This document shows, in pieces, positions 1 to 6,729 of a DNA stretch of 13,931 nucleotides. The first letter of the stretch is position 1, and each line of letters opens with the position of its first letter. The position numbers were made by a program, and so were the translations under genes. The stretch lies in the NCBI GenBank assembly GCA_028823185.1, contig JAPKBY010000014.1:1-13931 (forward strand), given 5' to 3'. The stretch is from Planctomycetota bacterium (GTDB lineage: Bacteria; Planctomycetota; UBA1135; GCA-002686595). The notes below the pieces were generated by a model, which was not told the DNA's origin, did not search any database, and worked only from the letters and a program-made list of their open reading frames with translations.

Positions 1-621
1 CCGCGCGCGGTTCGCTTCGATCAGGTCCCGACGACCGAGGGTCGCGAACAGACGGTCAAGGTCTCCTGTCGTGACACCGGCGCTGTCTTCGGCGGACCCG
101 TCTGCACTCACCCTAGCTTCACTGCGGAGTGGACTGTCCCGCCGGTGAATGGCGTTGGCACGCTGACGGTGAAGTTAAAGCCCGGCGCAGCTAAGGGGAA
201 TGTGATCAACAAGGTGAAGCTCGATGTCCAGGGCGCGAGAGCGCCCGGTGAGCCTGTTCAGAAGCAGACAGCTGAGTTCAGCGCGAGCGCCGCTGTCTTC
301 GGAGAGATCATCATCGAGCCCGTCTTCATCTCTGTCGGTCGCGTTGATCCCGGTGGCCGAGTCGATAAGAGCATCCTCTTAAGGCGTCCCAAGGGCGCTC
401 CCTTCCAGTTGCTCTCCGCTGAGTTGAAGAACCCTGCGCCTGCGAATCTTGAGGTCTCGATAACGCAGACTGGCAGCAAATGGACGGTGCGTGTGCACGG
501 GGAGTCCGGGACTTATCAGGGCTTGGTTCGAGGCTCAGTCGTCATTCAGACGGATGTCGCGGGCGATCCGAGGCTGACGATCCCTGTGATGGGCGCTGTC
601 CGTCCAGACCCGAAGAAATAG
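1..621 (+). CDS. C-terminal part of a probable exported Ig-like (DUF1573/ASH-like) protein, 5' end outside the window
   Basis: The frame is open from base 1 to the TAG at 619-621 (206 visible residues), so the gene begins upstream; the in-frame ATG at 145 is probably internal. The product has no visible catalytic motif. It alternates short beta-strand-like stretches and ends in a segment (RGSVVIQTDV ... LTIPVMGAV) resembling the closing strands of DUF1573/ASH-type immunoglobulin-like domains, which in planctomycetes often occur in exported proteins. Two cysteines lie near the start of the visible part (residues 23 and 35). The gene converges on the methyltransferase gene, with 4 bp between stop codons. 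Location and function are inferred from fold resemblance only; no signal peptide can be checked because the N-terminus is missing. Confidence 0.7.
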   Translation, partial: PRAVRFDQVPTTEGREQTVKVSCRDTGAVFGGPVCTHPSFTAEWTVPPVNGVGTLTVKLKPGAAKGNVINKVKLDVQGARAPGEPVQKQTAEFSASAAVFGEIIIEPVFISVGRVDPGGRVDKSILLRRPKGAPFQLLSAELKNPAPANLEVSITQTGSKWTVRVHGESGTYQGLVRGSVVIQTDVAGDPRLTIPVMGAVRPDPKK

Positions 622-634
622 GTCGCTACTTCTT
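613..634. terminator. Inverted repeat containing both convergent stop codons; possible weak bidirectional terminator
   Basis: AAGAAATAG (613-621) and CTACTTCTT (626-634) form a 9-bp stem around a GTCG loop with one mismatch. The mismatch is A-C in the plus-strand RNA but a G-U pair in the minus-strand RNA. Both stop codons, 619-621 on plus and 626-628 on minus, lie in the stem. The stem is AT-rich and has no strong T-run after it, so termination activity is uncertain. Confidence 0.3.
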
Positions 635-1282
635 GTGGCCGACCCAGAGGGGCCGCTTCCCGAGATCTTTGTGTTCCTCGATCTCGAACCACTTTGAGGC
701 GGCGCTTCGGAGCGCCTCTGGGGTGTAGCCGGCTCGCTCTTCAGCGCTCGCGTGCTCTTTGATCCATGCCGGGCAACGCTCGAAGCTCTCGCAGTTGCTG
801 AAGATCAAGGTCCCGGATGTGACGGCGGCCAAGCGCTCAAAGATGACGCTGTGGTCTGAGGCGATGGCGGGGCCTCGGTCGCTCCCAAAGTAGAGGTAGT
901 GATAAGTGTTCACGAGGTGAACGAGCTCGAAGCTCTCTCCCTCTACGGCGAGCTCCTCCAGGGTCTTGTGTTGGAAGCGTGCGCCTTCGAGACCTAGGTG
1001 CTCGCGCACTGCCTCACAAGCGGCGAGGTCCGCTTCGTGGATGTCGATCCCGAGAGCTGCTGCTCCACGGTGTGCGGCTTGGAGGACGAAGAAGCCCTTG
1101 GAGCAGCCGATGTCGAGGAAGGAGCCGATGTCGCTGGGCCAGTGGCTCCGCAGGCGGCGCCAGCGCCTCGCGAGCTTCCACTTTGCTCTCATGTCAGATC
1201 CCACCACTCGGTAGTCGTGGTTGTGGGGATAAGAGTCCGCGAGGTGGGCGCGGGTCGCTTCGTTGAGGCTCACGGCTTCCAT
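626..1282 (-). CDS. Class I SAM-dependent methyltransferase
   Basis: This 218-residue cytoplasmic protein has a Rossmann methyltransferase core. Motif I is FLDIGCSKGFF (residues 55-65), followed by an acidic strand end (GIDIH, D80) that would hold the SAM ribose, and later strands ELVHLVN and GTLIFSNC. The substrate is not evident. It is the second gene of a minus-strand pair: its ATG at 1282 overlaps the end of the upstream OYE-type gene by 13 bp. A GTG at 1273 would give a tidy GTGA 4-bp overlap with that gene's TGA, matching the style of several junctions in the opposite operon, so either start is possible. Length is normal for a small-molecule or tailoring methyltransferase. The fold call is secure; the role, perhaps with the neighbouring flavoenzyme, is unknown. 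Confidence 0.85.
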   Translation of the reverse strand: MEAVSLNEATRAHLADSYPHNHDYRVVGSDMRAKWKLARRWRRLRSHWPSDIGSFLDIGCSKGFFVLQAAHRGAAALGIDIHEADLAACEAVREHLGLEGARFQHKTLEELAVEGESFELVHLVNTYHYLYFGSDRGPAIASDHSVIFERLAAVTSGTLIFSNCESFERCPAWIKEHASAEERAGYTPEALRSAASKWFEIEEHKDLGKRPLWVGHKK

Positions 1283-2721
1283 GGCGGCGCTGAGAGGCGT
1301 CGCTTTCCATCGGGTGAGAGGAGCTCGCTGGAGCCTGCTGCTCCTAGATCGCGATCCCAGAGTTGGCAGGTGACTTGCAAGTGACGTTGGTCCAAGGCTT
1401 CACAATAGTTCGTGTAGAGGCAGCGATTCACCTCTTTTCCGCGGCCGGCGCGCAGCTTGGCCCACCAGTCAGGGTCAGCGAGTGATTGTCGTGCGGCAGC
1501 GACGAAGTCGCAGGCGCCCGCGCTGAGCGCGCGCTCCATGATGTCGAAGTCATTGAGTCCGCCAGCGGCGACCACTGGCGTCTCATGCCCAGCGCCTCTC
1601 ACGGCGTCCCGGATGGCGCGGGGGAGGGAGAGGTTGCGGCCGAAGGGGGCGTCACCTTCGATGCGCACTGTCGGCATGCACTCATGCCCGCTCTCGCCGG
1701 TGTAGGGGTAGGAGGCGGCTCCGACCTTTGGTTGCTTGGCGTCCTCGAACTTCCCTCCCTTAGAGACAGAGAGGAAGTCCATGCCGGCCTCGGCGAAGGC
1801 GACGCCGTAATAGCAGGCGTCCTCGATGCGTCCACCACCTCCGATGACTTCATCGCCGAGGAAGCGACAGCCGACAGCGAGCGAGGGACCGACGCGATCG
1901 CGTACGGCGTGGAAGACCTCAAGCGGCAGCCGCGCGCGAGCCGCAGGTGAGCCTCCATAGCCATCGTCGCGATTGTTCTTAGCTGAGAGAAAAGAGGCCA
2001 TCGTGTAGGCGTGCGCATAGTGGAGCTCGACGCCGTCGAAGCCCGCGGCCTCAGCGCGCGCCGCCGCGTCCGCGAAGAGACCCGGCAAGACAGCGGGGAG
2101 CTCTTGGATGTGCGGCAGCTGGAGATCATTGACGCGCTCGCGATAACCCATCTGGAGATCTTCACGTTCGCGCTCGTTGAGCAGAGAGAGGAGCGTCTCG
2201 TGGTCGAGGCTTAGGAGCAGCTCGCGCAGCGCGTCATCGTCGGCAGGCTCATGGCCGAGGGCGCGCGCGGCCTCATGGTGCCGAGGTTCGAGCTTGAGGA
2301 AGCGGCGGATCCACTGCTCCTCCTCCGGACGTCTGCGGATCGTGAGGAAGTCGATGAGCTGGATGATGAGCCGGGTCTCGCCGCCGGAGCGGGCTCTGAC
2401 GAGCTCGACCAGCTCGGTGAGGCCGGGGATGAAGCGCTCATGTCCGGCACGCATCAGCGGACCAGAGGGCACGTCACGAATCCCGGTGGCCTCTACCACG
2501 AGCACGCCCGGGCGACCGTCTGCGAGCCGGCCGTACCAATCGAGGACCTCCGGCGTCACAAAGCCCTCCTCAGTGCAGCGCCAGGGCACCATGGCTGGTA
2601 CCCAAGTGCGGCTCTCTGTGCGGACCTCGCCTAGGCTCCCGGGGGAGAAGACGCGGCTCTTGCTGGCCTCTTCTGCGGAGGGCCAGCGGGCTTCGGGGAT
2701 GCTGTGCTTGACTGTGCTCAA
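1270..2721 (-). CDS. Old Yellow Enzyme family NADH:flavin oxidoreductase (FMN-binding TIM barrel) with a charged insertion
   Basis: From the TTG at 2721 the product is 483 residues. OYE hallmarks are AGFDGVELHYAHAY (the HxxH pair is H234/H237), the following NNRDDGYGGSP loop, and the C-terminal phosphate-binding region VVAAGGLNDF with AARQSLADPDWW. Cysteines 434, 440 and 452 partly match the four-cysteine [4Fe-4S] site of 2,4-dienoyl-CoA reductase-type OYEs, with one cysteine missing. Residues about 128-197 are a highly charged, helix-rich stretch replacing the usual QLxHxGR loop region. The reading frame is open to 2958, but that extension would run through the divergent SDR start. An ATG at 2790 would overlap that start by 2 bp. 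TTG 2721 fits the family's N-terminus and lies 9 nt after a TACAAT box. Probable role: reduction of an enone, dienoyl-CoA or aryl-CoA; substrate unproven. Confidence 0.8.
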   Translation of the reverse strand: MSTVKHSIPEARWPSAEEASKSRVFSPGSLGEVRTESRTWVPAMVPWRCTEEGFVTPEVLDWYGRLADGRPGVLVVEATGIRDVPSGPLMRAGHERFIPGLTELVELVRARSGGETRLIIQLIDFLTIRRRPEEEQWIRRFLKLEPRHHEAARALGHEPADDDALRELLLSLDHETLLSLLNEREREDLQMGYRERVNDLQLPHIQELPAVLPGLFADAAARAEAAGFDGVELHYAHAYTMASFLSAKNNRDDGYGGSPAARARLPLEVFHAVRDRVGPSLAVGCRFLGDEVIGGGGRIEDACYYGVAFAEAGMDFLSVSKGGKFEDAKQPKVGAASYPYTGESGHECMPTVRIEGDAPFGRNLSLPRAIRDAVRGAGHETPVVAAGGLNDFDIMERALSAGACDFVAAARQSLADPDWWAKLRAGRGKEVNRCLYTNYCEALDQRHLQVTCQLWDRDLGAAGSSELLSPDGKRRLSAPPWKP

Positions 2722-2788
2722 GGGCCTGAGATTGTAGAGACCCGAGCCCGAACTTCCGGTGGCCTTCCGGTCTCGATACCTTGCCAAC
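2722..2788. promoter_or_regulatory. Divergent promoter region between the OYE-type gene and the SDR-led operon
   Basis: This 67-bp gap must hold promoters for both directions if the chosen starts are right. On the minus strand TACAAT (2736-2731) matches five of six bases of a -10 box and lies 9 nt before the TTG start, compatible with a leaderless transcript; no good -35 is visible. CTTCCGGT occurs twice in direct orientation (2753-2760 and 2764-2771), 11 bp apart, about one helical turn, and could be an operator. No Shine-Dalgarno is seen before the SDR ATG. Confidence 0.35.
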
Positions 2789-3553
2789 ATGACCCTCACC
2801 CTAATAACAGGCGCTAGCAGCGGGATCGGCGCTGCCACGGCGCGCGCGCTCTCGGCTGCAGGACACATCGTCATCGCTGCTGCCAGGAGGTTGGAGTCGC
2901 TAGAGGGGCTGTGTGATTCCCTGGAAGGAGAGGCCTTGCCGCTCGTCATGGACGTCACGGATCCGGGTTCGATCTCATCCGCGTTGGAAGAGGCTCAGGC
3001 CTTCGCCGAAGCTCGTGGCGGGATCGAGTGGCTCGTGAACAACGCGGGCGCAGCTGAGAGCGCGCCTGTGACGAAGGCTGACGAAGCTCTCGCAGCGCGG
3101 ATGATGGAGGTCAACTTTCACGGCGCTAGGCGTCTCATGGAGGCGCTCTTGCCGGGCATGGTGCGCGGCGGATCCGGGGCTGTGGTGAACGTAGCCTCTT
3201 CGGCAGGACTCGCTGGCTATGCCTATGTCTCTGCCTACTGCGCTGCGAAGCACGCGCTGGTCGGATATAGCCGCGCTGTCTCGGCAGAGATGGAGAGCAA
3301 GGGAGTTCGGGTCGGACTCGTCTGTCCGCACTATGTGGACACGCCGATGACCGCCGCCTCGCTTGAGAAGATGGCGCAGAAGACACAGAAGAGCCCCGAA
3401 GAGTTGCGCGCCTTCCTCGCCTCAGAGAACCCTGGTGGTAGGCTCATCACCCCTGAGGAGGTCGCTGATGTGATCCACAGCCTGCTCTCTGAGGGTGCGA
3501 ATGGTTCCTTGGTGGAGTTGGATGGATCTGAACCTGTTGGCAATGGAGAATGA
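2789..3553 (+). CDS. Short-chain dehydrogenase/reductase, possible 3-hydroxyacyl-CoA dehydrogenase
   Basis: This 254-residue classical SDR has a complete signature: TGASSGIG cofactor loop (7-14), NNAG (84-87), catalytic serine in NVASSAG (134-140) and YCAAK (Y150, K154). Arginines after strand 2 (AARR, 31-34) hint at NADP preference. The ATG at 2789 is chosen because the conserved Rossmann strand TLTLITG begins at once; a longer frame from 2759 adds non-homologous residues. It heads the plus-strand operon and overlaps or abuts the Rid gene. In CoA-dependent aromatic degradation clusters an SDR commonly oxidises a 3-hydroxyacyl-CoA intermediate, the role inferred here. SDR substrate cannot be read from sequence, so only the family is firm. 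Confidence 0.9.
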   Translation: MTLTLITGASSGIGAATARALSAAGHIVIAAARRLESLEGLCDSLEGEALPLVMDVTDPGSISSALEEAQAFAEARGGIEWLVNNAGAAESAPVTKADEALAARMMEVNFHGARRLMEALLPGMVRGGSGAVVNVASSAGLAGYAYVSAYCAAKHALVGYSRAVSAEMESKGVRVGLVCPHYVDTPMTAASLEKMAQKTQKSPEELRAFLASENPGGRLITPEEVADVIHSLLSEGANGSLVELDGSEPVGNGE

Positions 3554-3965
3554 AGACGTGAGTAAATTAGAGAACATCCTCCCTGATGGTTGGCTCCGGC
3601 CCTCGGGCTATTCGAACGGCGTGCTCGCTCCAGCTGGCAGTCGCGCGCTCCATGTCGCTGGGCAGATCGCGTGGGACATAGAGCGTGCGCTCGTCGGCGC
3701 AGGCGACTTCGCCGCGCAGTTCGCTCAGGCTCTAGAGAACGTGATCGCGGTCGTGCGCGCAGCGGGCGGAGAGCCTGCGGACATCGCCTCGATGACGATC
3801 TACGTCACGGACAAGCGACAGTATCTGGACGCGGTCAGCGCGGTCGGCTCTGCGTGGTCAAGCCGCTGTGGTAAGCACTACCCTGCGATGGCGCTCCTCG
3901 AGGTCGCAGACCTCCTCGAAGAGGGAGCGCTCGTTGAGATCGCCGCGGTCGCTCATATCTCGTGA
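3543..3965 (+). CDS. Rid (YjgF/YER057c/UK114) family protein lacking the RidA arginine
   Basis: The product has 140 residues and the usual Rid layout: SGYSNGVLAP (21-30, matching the GPYSxA region), HVAGQIAWD (37-45), a central helix with IASMTIYVTD (81-90), and C-terminal YPAMALLEVADL ... GALVEIAAVA. RidA imine deaminases carry PART/PARS near the end; here the arginine is replaced by Met116, so hydrolysis of 2-aminoacrylate-type imines by the known mechanism is doubtful. Start choice: ATG 3543 overlaps the SDR gene by 11 bp; GTG 3558, preceded by GGAG at 3545-3548, is a good alternative. The stop overlaps the next gene's GTG by 4 bp. In anthranilate-CoA clusters Rid proteins are suspected to handle an enamine or imine intermediate, which would suit this context. 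Confidence 0.85.
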   Translation: MENEDVSKLENILPDGWLRPSGYSNGVLAPAGSRALHVAGQIAWDIERALVGAGDFAAQFAQALENVIAVVRAAGGEPADIASMTIYVTDKRQYLDAVSAVGSAWSSRCGKHYPAMALLEVADLLEEGALVEIAAVAHIS

Positions 3966-4762
3966 CTGATTCTGTCTTCAAGCCGAGCGGCGTCGTCACG
4001 CTGCTCACAGACTTTGGCTTGAGCGACCCCTATGTGGGTGTAATGAAGGGCGTGATGCTCTCTCTCGCGCCGAAGCTGGAGCTCATCGACCTCACTCATG
4101 GCGTCCCAGCACAGGCGGTAGCGGTCGGCGCGTGGCACCTCTCGCAGTCTTGGTCCCGCTTCCCGAAGGGAACTGTTCATGTCGTCGTCGTCGATCCCGG
4201 GGTGGGGTCCGATCGTCGAATCCTCCTCGCAGAGCGGGATGGGCACATCTTCCTCGGGCCAGACAATGGCGTGCTCGATCCCTCACTGGATGGTGACGCG
4301 GTCGTGCGGTCTTTAGACATCGAGCGCTTCGCTTTGCCCGGAGCGTCGCGCACCTTCCACGGACGAGATGTCTTCTCGCCCGCGGCCGCAGCCCTCGCGA
4401 GCGGTATGGCTCCGAGCGAGGCTGGCGAGCTCATCTCAAGCTGGGAGCGCTTCTCGCTGCCAGAGGCCGAGGTCGACGAGGCTGGCGTCATCCACACGGA
4501 GGCGCTCTACGCTGACTCCTTCGGAAATTTGATCACGACGGTAGAGGCCGCGCTCCTCGGCGAGGGCGAGTGGACGGTCGAGCTATGTGGTGAGTCCATG
4601 CCTCTCGTCGGGACCTATGCAGAGGTTGAGATCGGCGCGCTCTTGGCCCTCGTGGGCTCTTCAGGCACCGTCGAGGTCAGCCAGAGAGATGGAGACGCCG
4701 CCGCGAGCTTAGGGGCTGGGGCTGGCGCCTCGGTCGTGATCCGTCCAAGCGCCTCGGACTGA
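3962..4762 (+). CDS. SAM hydroxide adenosyltransferase (DUF62 family, S-adenosyl-L-methionine hydrolase)
   Basis: The family converts S-adenosylmethionine to adenosine and methionine. The 266-residue product shows the full set of motifs: LLTDFGLSDPYVG (14-26), DLTHGV (43-48), VVVDPGVGSDRR (75-86), GPDNGVL (99-105) and, in the C-terminal beta domain, YADSFGNLITT. The start is GTG 3962 within a GTGA overlap with the Rid gene, implying translational coupling. The length suits hydrolases; I see no sign of the extra loop of fluorinases, so halogenation is unlikely. Its presence between a Rid protein and an enoyl-CoA hydratase homologue is unexpected, since no SAM-dependent step is obvious in the pathway; the methyltransferase across the divergent promoter is the only SAM user in view. 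Family assignment is strong. Confidence 0.92.
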   Translation: MTDSVFKPSGVVTLLTDFGLSDPYVGVMKGVMLSLAPKLELIDLTHGVPAQAVAVGAWHLSQSWSRFPKGTVHVVVVDPGVGSDRRILLAERDGHIFLGPDNGVLDPSLDGDAVVRSLDIERFALPGASRTFHGRDVFSPAAAALASGMAPSEAGELISSWERFSLPEAEVDEAGVIHTEALYADSFGNLITTVEAALLGEGEWTVELCGESMPLVGTYAEVEIGALLALVGSSGTVEVSQRDGDAAASLGAGAGASVVIRPSASD

Positions 4763-4792
4763 GCCTCCGAGCGCGTACACTCTTCAGCCATC

Positions 4793-5608
4793 ATGAAGCT
4801 TGAACACGTGAAGTATGAACGGGAGGGAGGCATCGCGACCTTCACCCTCGACCGCCCCGAGCGACTCAACGCGCTGACCTTCGACAGCTATCGCGAGCTG
4901 ACGGACGCCTTCTGTGCTCTGCGGGAAGATGATGAGCTGCGCTGCGTCGTGATCACAGGCGCCGGGCGCGCCTTCTGCTCTGGCGGAGACGTCAAGGCCA
5001 TCATCGGTCGCCTCTTCGGTGTCGGCGATGAAGAGCTCCTCGCTTTCACGCGCATGACCTGCGACCTCATCGAGAACATTCGATTGCTTGAGGTCCCCGT
5101 CATCGCGTCGCTCAATGGCACGACCTGCGGAGCTGGCGCTGTGATCGCCGCCGCGGCAGATATCCGGCTCGCCTCCGAGCACGCGAAGATCGCCTTCCTC
5201 TTCACTCAGGTCGGGCTCTCCGGCGCTGACATGGGCGCTGCCTGGCTCTTGCCGCGCATCGTCGGGCTGGGGCACGCGAGCGAGCTCCTCATGGCGGGAG
5301 AGTTCATCAGTGCAGAGCGCGCCTATGAGATCGGTCTCTACAATCGAGTCGTTCCAGGGGACGAGCTCGCGGCCTTGACTCAAGAGTGGGCAACGAAATT
5401 GGCCGCTGGTCCGAGCCATGGCTTGGCCGTGACCAAGCGCATGCTGAACGAGGAGGCCTCGATGACGATGAAGGAGGCGATGCAAGCTGAGGCCGAGGTG
5501 CAGGCGGAGTGCATGACGCACCCCGACTACCGCGAGTCTTATGAGGCCTTCATGGAGAAGCGCCCCAAGGAGTTCACGAAGTACAAGAGAGATGGGAGCG
5601 AGGCATGA
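4793..5608 (+). CDS. Enoyl-CoA hydratase/isomerase (crotonase) family protein
   Basis: This 271-residue crotonase-fold protein has oxyanion-hole segments AFCSGGDVKA (60-69) and GTTCGAGAVIAAAADIRLA (109-127). The two glutamates of classical hydratases are not conserved: the first position appears to be Val117 and the second Gln139. An aspartate (Asp146 in GADMGAAWLLPR) lies where some isomerase-type members carry their acid. I recall the FLF-VGL-DMGA-LLPRI pattern from family members beside aryl-CoA hydroxylase genes. It could therefore be an isomerase, a ring-opening hydrolase or an atypical hydratase. The start is ATG 4793, 30 nt after the DUF62 stop, without clear Shine-Dalgarno; it overlaps the acyl-CoA dehydrogenase start by 4 bp. 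It belongs to the beta-oxidation-like part of the operon. Confidence 0.9.
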   Translation: MKLEHVKYEREGGIATFTLDRPERLNALTFDSYRELTDAFCALREDDELRCVVITGAGRAFCSGGDVKAIIGRLFGVGDEELLAFTRMTCDLIENIRLLEVPVIASLNGTTCGAGAVIAAAADIRLASEHAKIAFLFTQVGLSGADMGAAWLLPRIVGLGHASELLMAGEFISAERAYEIGLYNRVVPGDELAALTQEWATKLAAGPSHGLAVTKRMLNEEASMTMKEAMQAEAEVQAECMTHPDYRESYEAFMEKRPKEFTKYKRDGSEA

Positions 5609-6726
5609 ATGAGCTCACGAATTTGAGGGCTGAGGCCGCACGCGTCGGAGCAGAGCTCTCGCCCTTGATCGAGGGGCTCGGTGAGGACGAGGCGCTCAAG
5701 CTCTCAGTGAAGAGCCTCGGTGAGGCGGGCATCACGGCCTGGGCCGTGCCCGCTGCCTTTGGTGGCGCAGAGACAGAGCTCGTGGGCCCCGAGACGGTCA
5801 GTGTGCGCGCGCTCTGCGCCGCTCGCGAAGAGCTCGCCTACTGCAACGGCGTCGTCGACCTCGCCTTCATCATGCAGGGGCTCGGCTCTTTCACGATCGC
5901 GCTCTCTGGGAATGAAACATTAGGGCGCGACTTCCTGCCCTCGGTCGCTAGCGGCGAGAAGATCGCAGCCTTCGCGGTGACAGAGCAAGGCGCCGGATCG
6001 AGCCTCGGAGAGGTGCAGACCACGGCGACGCGCGACGGCGATGACTGGTTGTTGACGGGGGTGAAGACCTTCATCTCGAACGCCGGAGTCGCGGATAGAT
6101 ATAGCGTGCTCGCTCGAACGGGTGAGGACGAGACGACGATGTTCTCTGTCGCGGCAGAGGACGTCCGCGTCGAGCGCTTCGAGGTGATGGCGCCGCACCC
6201 GATCGGTGAGGTGCACCTTGAGGGAGCCCGCGTCCCTGACGCGGCGCGCCTCGGTGAAGAGGGGAGCGGGCTCAAGTTGGCGCTCTCAACTCTGCAGCGC
6301 TTCCGAACCTCAGTGGCGGCCGCTGCTTGCGGCTTCGCGCAGCGCGCCTTAGATGAGTCGGTCTCACACCTCTCGACCCGTGAGCAGTTCGGCAGGCCGC
6401 TGTCAAAGTTCCAAGGCTTACGCTTCGATGTCGCGGAGATGGACGCGCGCTTACGCGCAGCGCAGCTGCTCGTAGAGGAGGCGGCGAGCGTGCTCGACGA
6501 GGGCGATGACGCCACCTCAGAGGTCGCGCGCGCCAAGCTCATCGCGACGGAGACAGCGGGCTGGATCTGTGATCGCGCTGTGCAGCTGCACGGTGGCTTG
6601 GGAGTGAAGAAGGGCAGCGTCGTCGAGCGGCTCTACCGCGAAGAGCGCGCGCTCCGTATCTACGAGGGGACCAGCGAGATTCAGAAGCTGATCCTCGCCA
6701 AGGAGATCTTCGACCAGGAGTCCTGA
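5605..6726 (+). CDS. Acyl-CoA dehydrogenase
   Basis: The protein (373 residues, normal family length) has the three-part acyl-CoA dehydrogenase layout: N-terminal helices to about residue 115, middle beta domain with FAVTEQGAGSS (123-133) and LTGVKTFISNA (150-160), and a C-terminal helical domain with REQFGRPL (259-266), QLHGGLG (327-333) and RIYEGTSEIQ (351-360). Glu354 in YEGT is the catalytic base position used by medium-chain-type enzymes, so it should be active. It oxidises an acyl-CoA to the 2-enoyl-CoA with FAD, normally passing electrons to ETF; no ETF gene is in the window. ATG 5605 lies in an ATGA overlap with the hydratase gene and has GGGAG/GAGG upstream. In this operon the substrate is probably an alicyclic or ring-opened CoA thioester (inference). 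Confidence 0.93.
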   Translation: MNELTNLRAEAARVGAELSPLIEGLGEDEALKLSVKSLGEAGITAWAVPAAFGGAETELVGPETVSVRALCAAREELAYCNGVVDLAFIMQGLGSFTIALSGNETLGRDFLPSVASGEKIAAFAVTEQGAGSSLGEVQTTATRDGDDWLLTGVKTFISNAGVADRYSVLARTGEDETTMFSVAAEDVRVERFEVMAPHPIGEVHLEGARVPDAARLGEEGSGLKLALSTLQRFRTSVAAAACGFAQRALDESVSHLSTREQFGRPLSKFQGLRFDVAEMDARLRAAQLLVEEAASVLDEGDDATSEVARAKLIATETAGWICDRAVQLHGGLGVKKGSVVERLYREERALRIYEGTSEIQKLILAKEIFDQES

Positions 6727-6729
6727 GCT

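Noticed and set aside
2722..2958. Upstream extension of the OYE-type frame to 2958 on the minus strand (562 residues)
   Set aside because: It would run through the start of the SDR gene, whose Rossmann motif is clear on the other strand; the extra residues are low-complexity and not OYE-like.
3962..4762. DUF62 protein as a fluorinase or chlorinase
   Set aside because: The motifs and 266-residue length fit SAM hydroxide adenosyltransferases; no halogenase-type loop or halogenated-product genes are visible.
4763..4792. TACACT (4776-4781) as an internal promoter before the crotonase gene
   Set aside because: Only four of six bases match a -10 box and no -35 is seen in coding DNA upstream; not enough to call.
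4784..5521. Long minus-strand open frame (245 residues) opposite the crotonase gene
   Set aside because: The plus strand holds an unmistakable crotonase; the minus frame has no recognisable domain and is typical of GC-rich shadow frames.
5838..6542. Minus-strand frame of 234 residues opposite the acyl-CoA dehydrogenase
   Set aside because: Serine/arginine-rich composition and no motif; the plus strand gives a complete acyl-CoA dehydrogenase.
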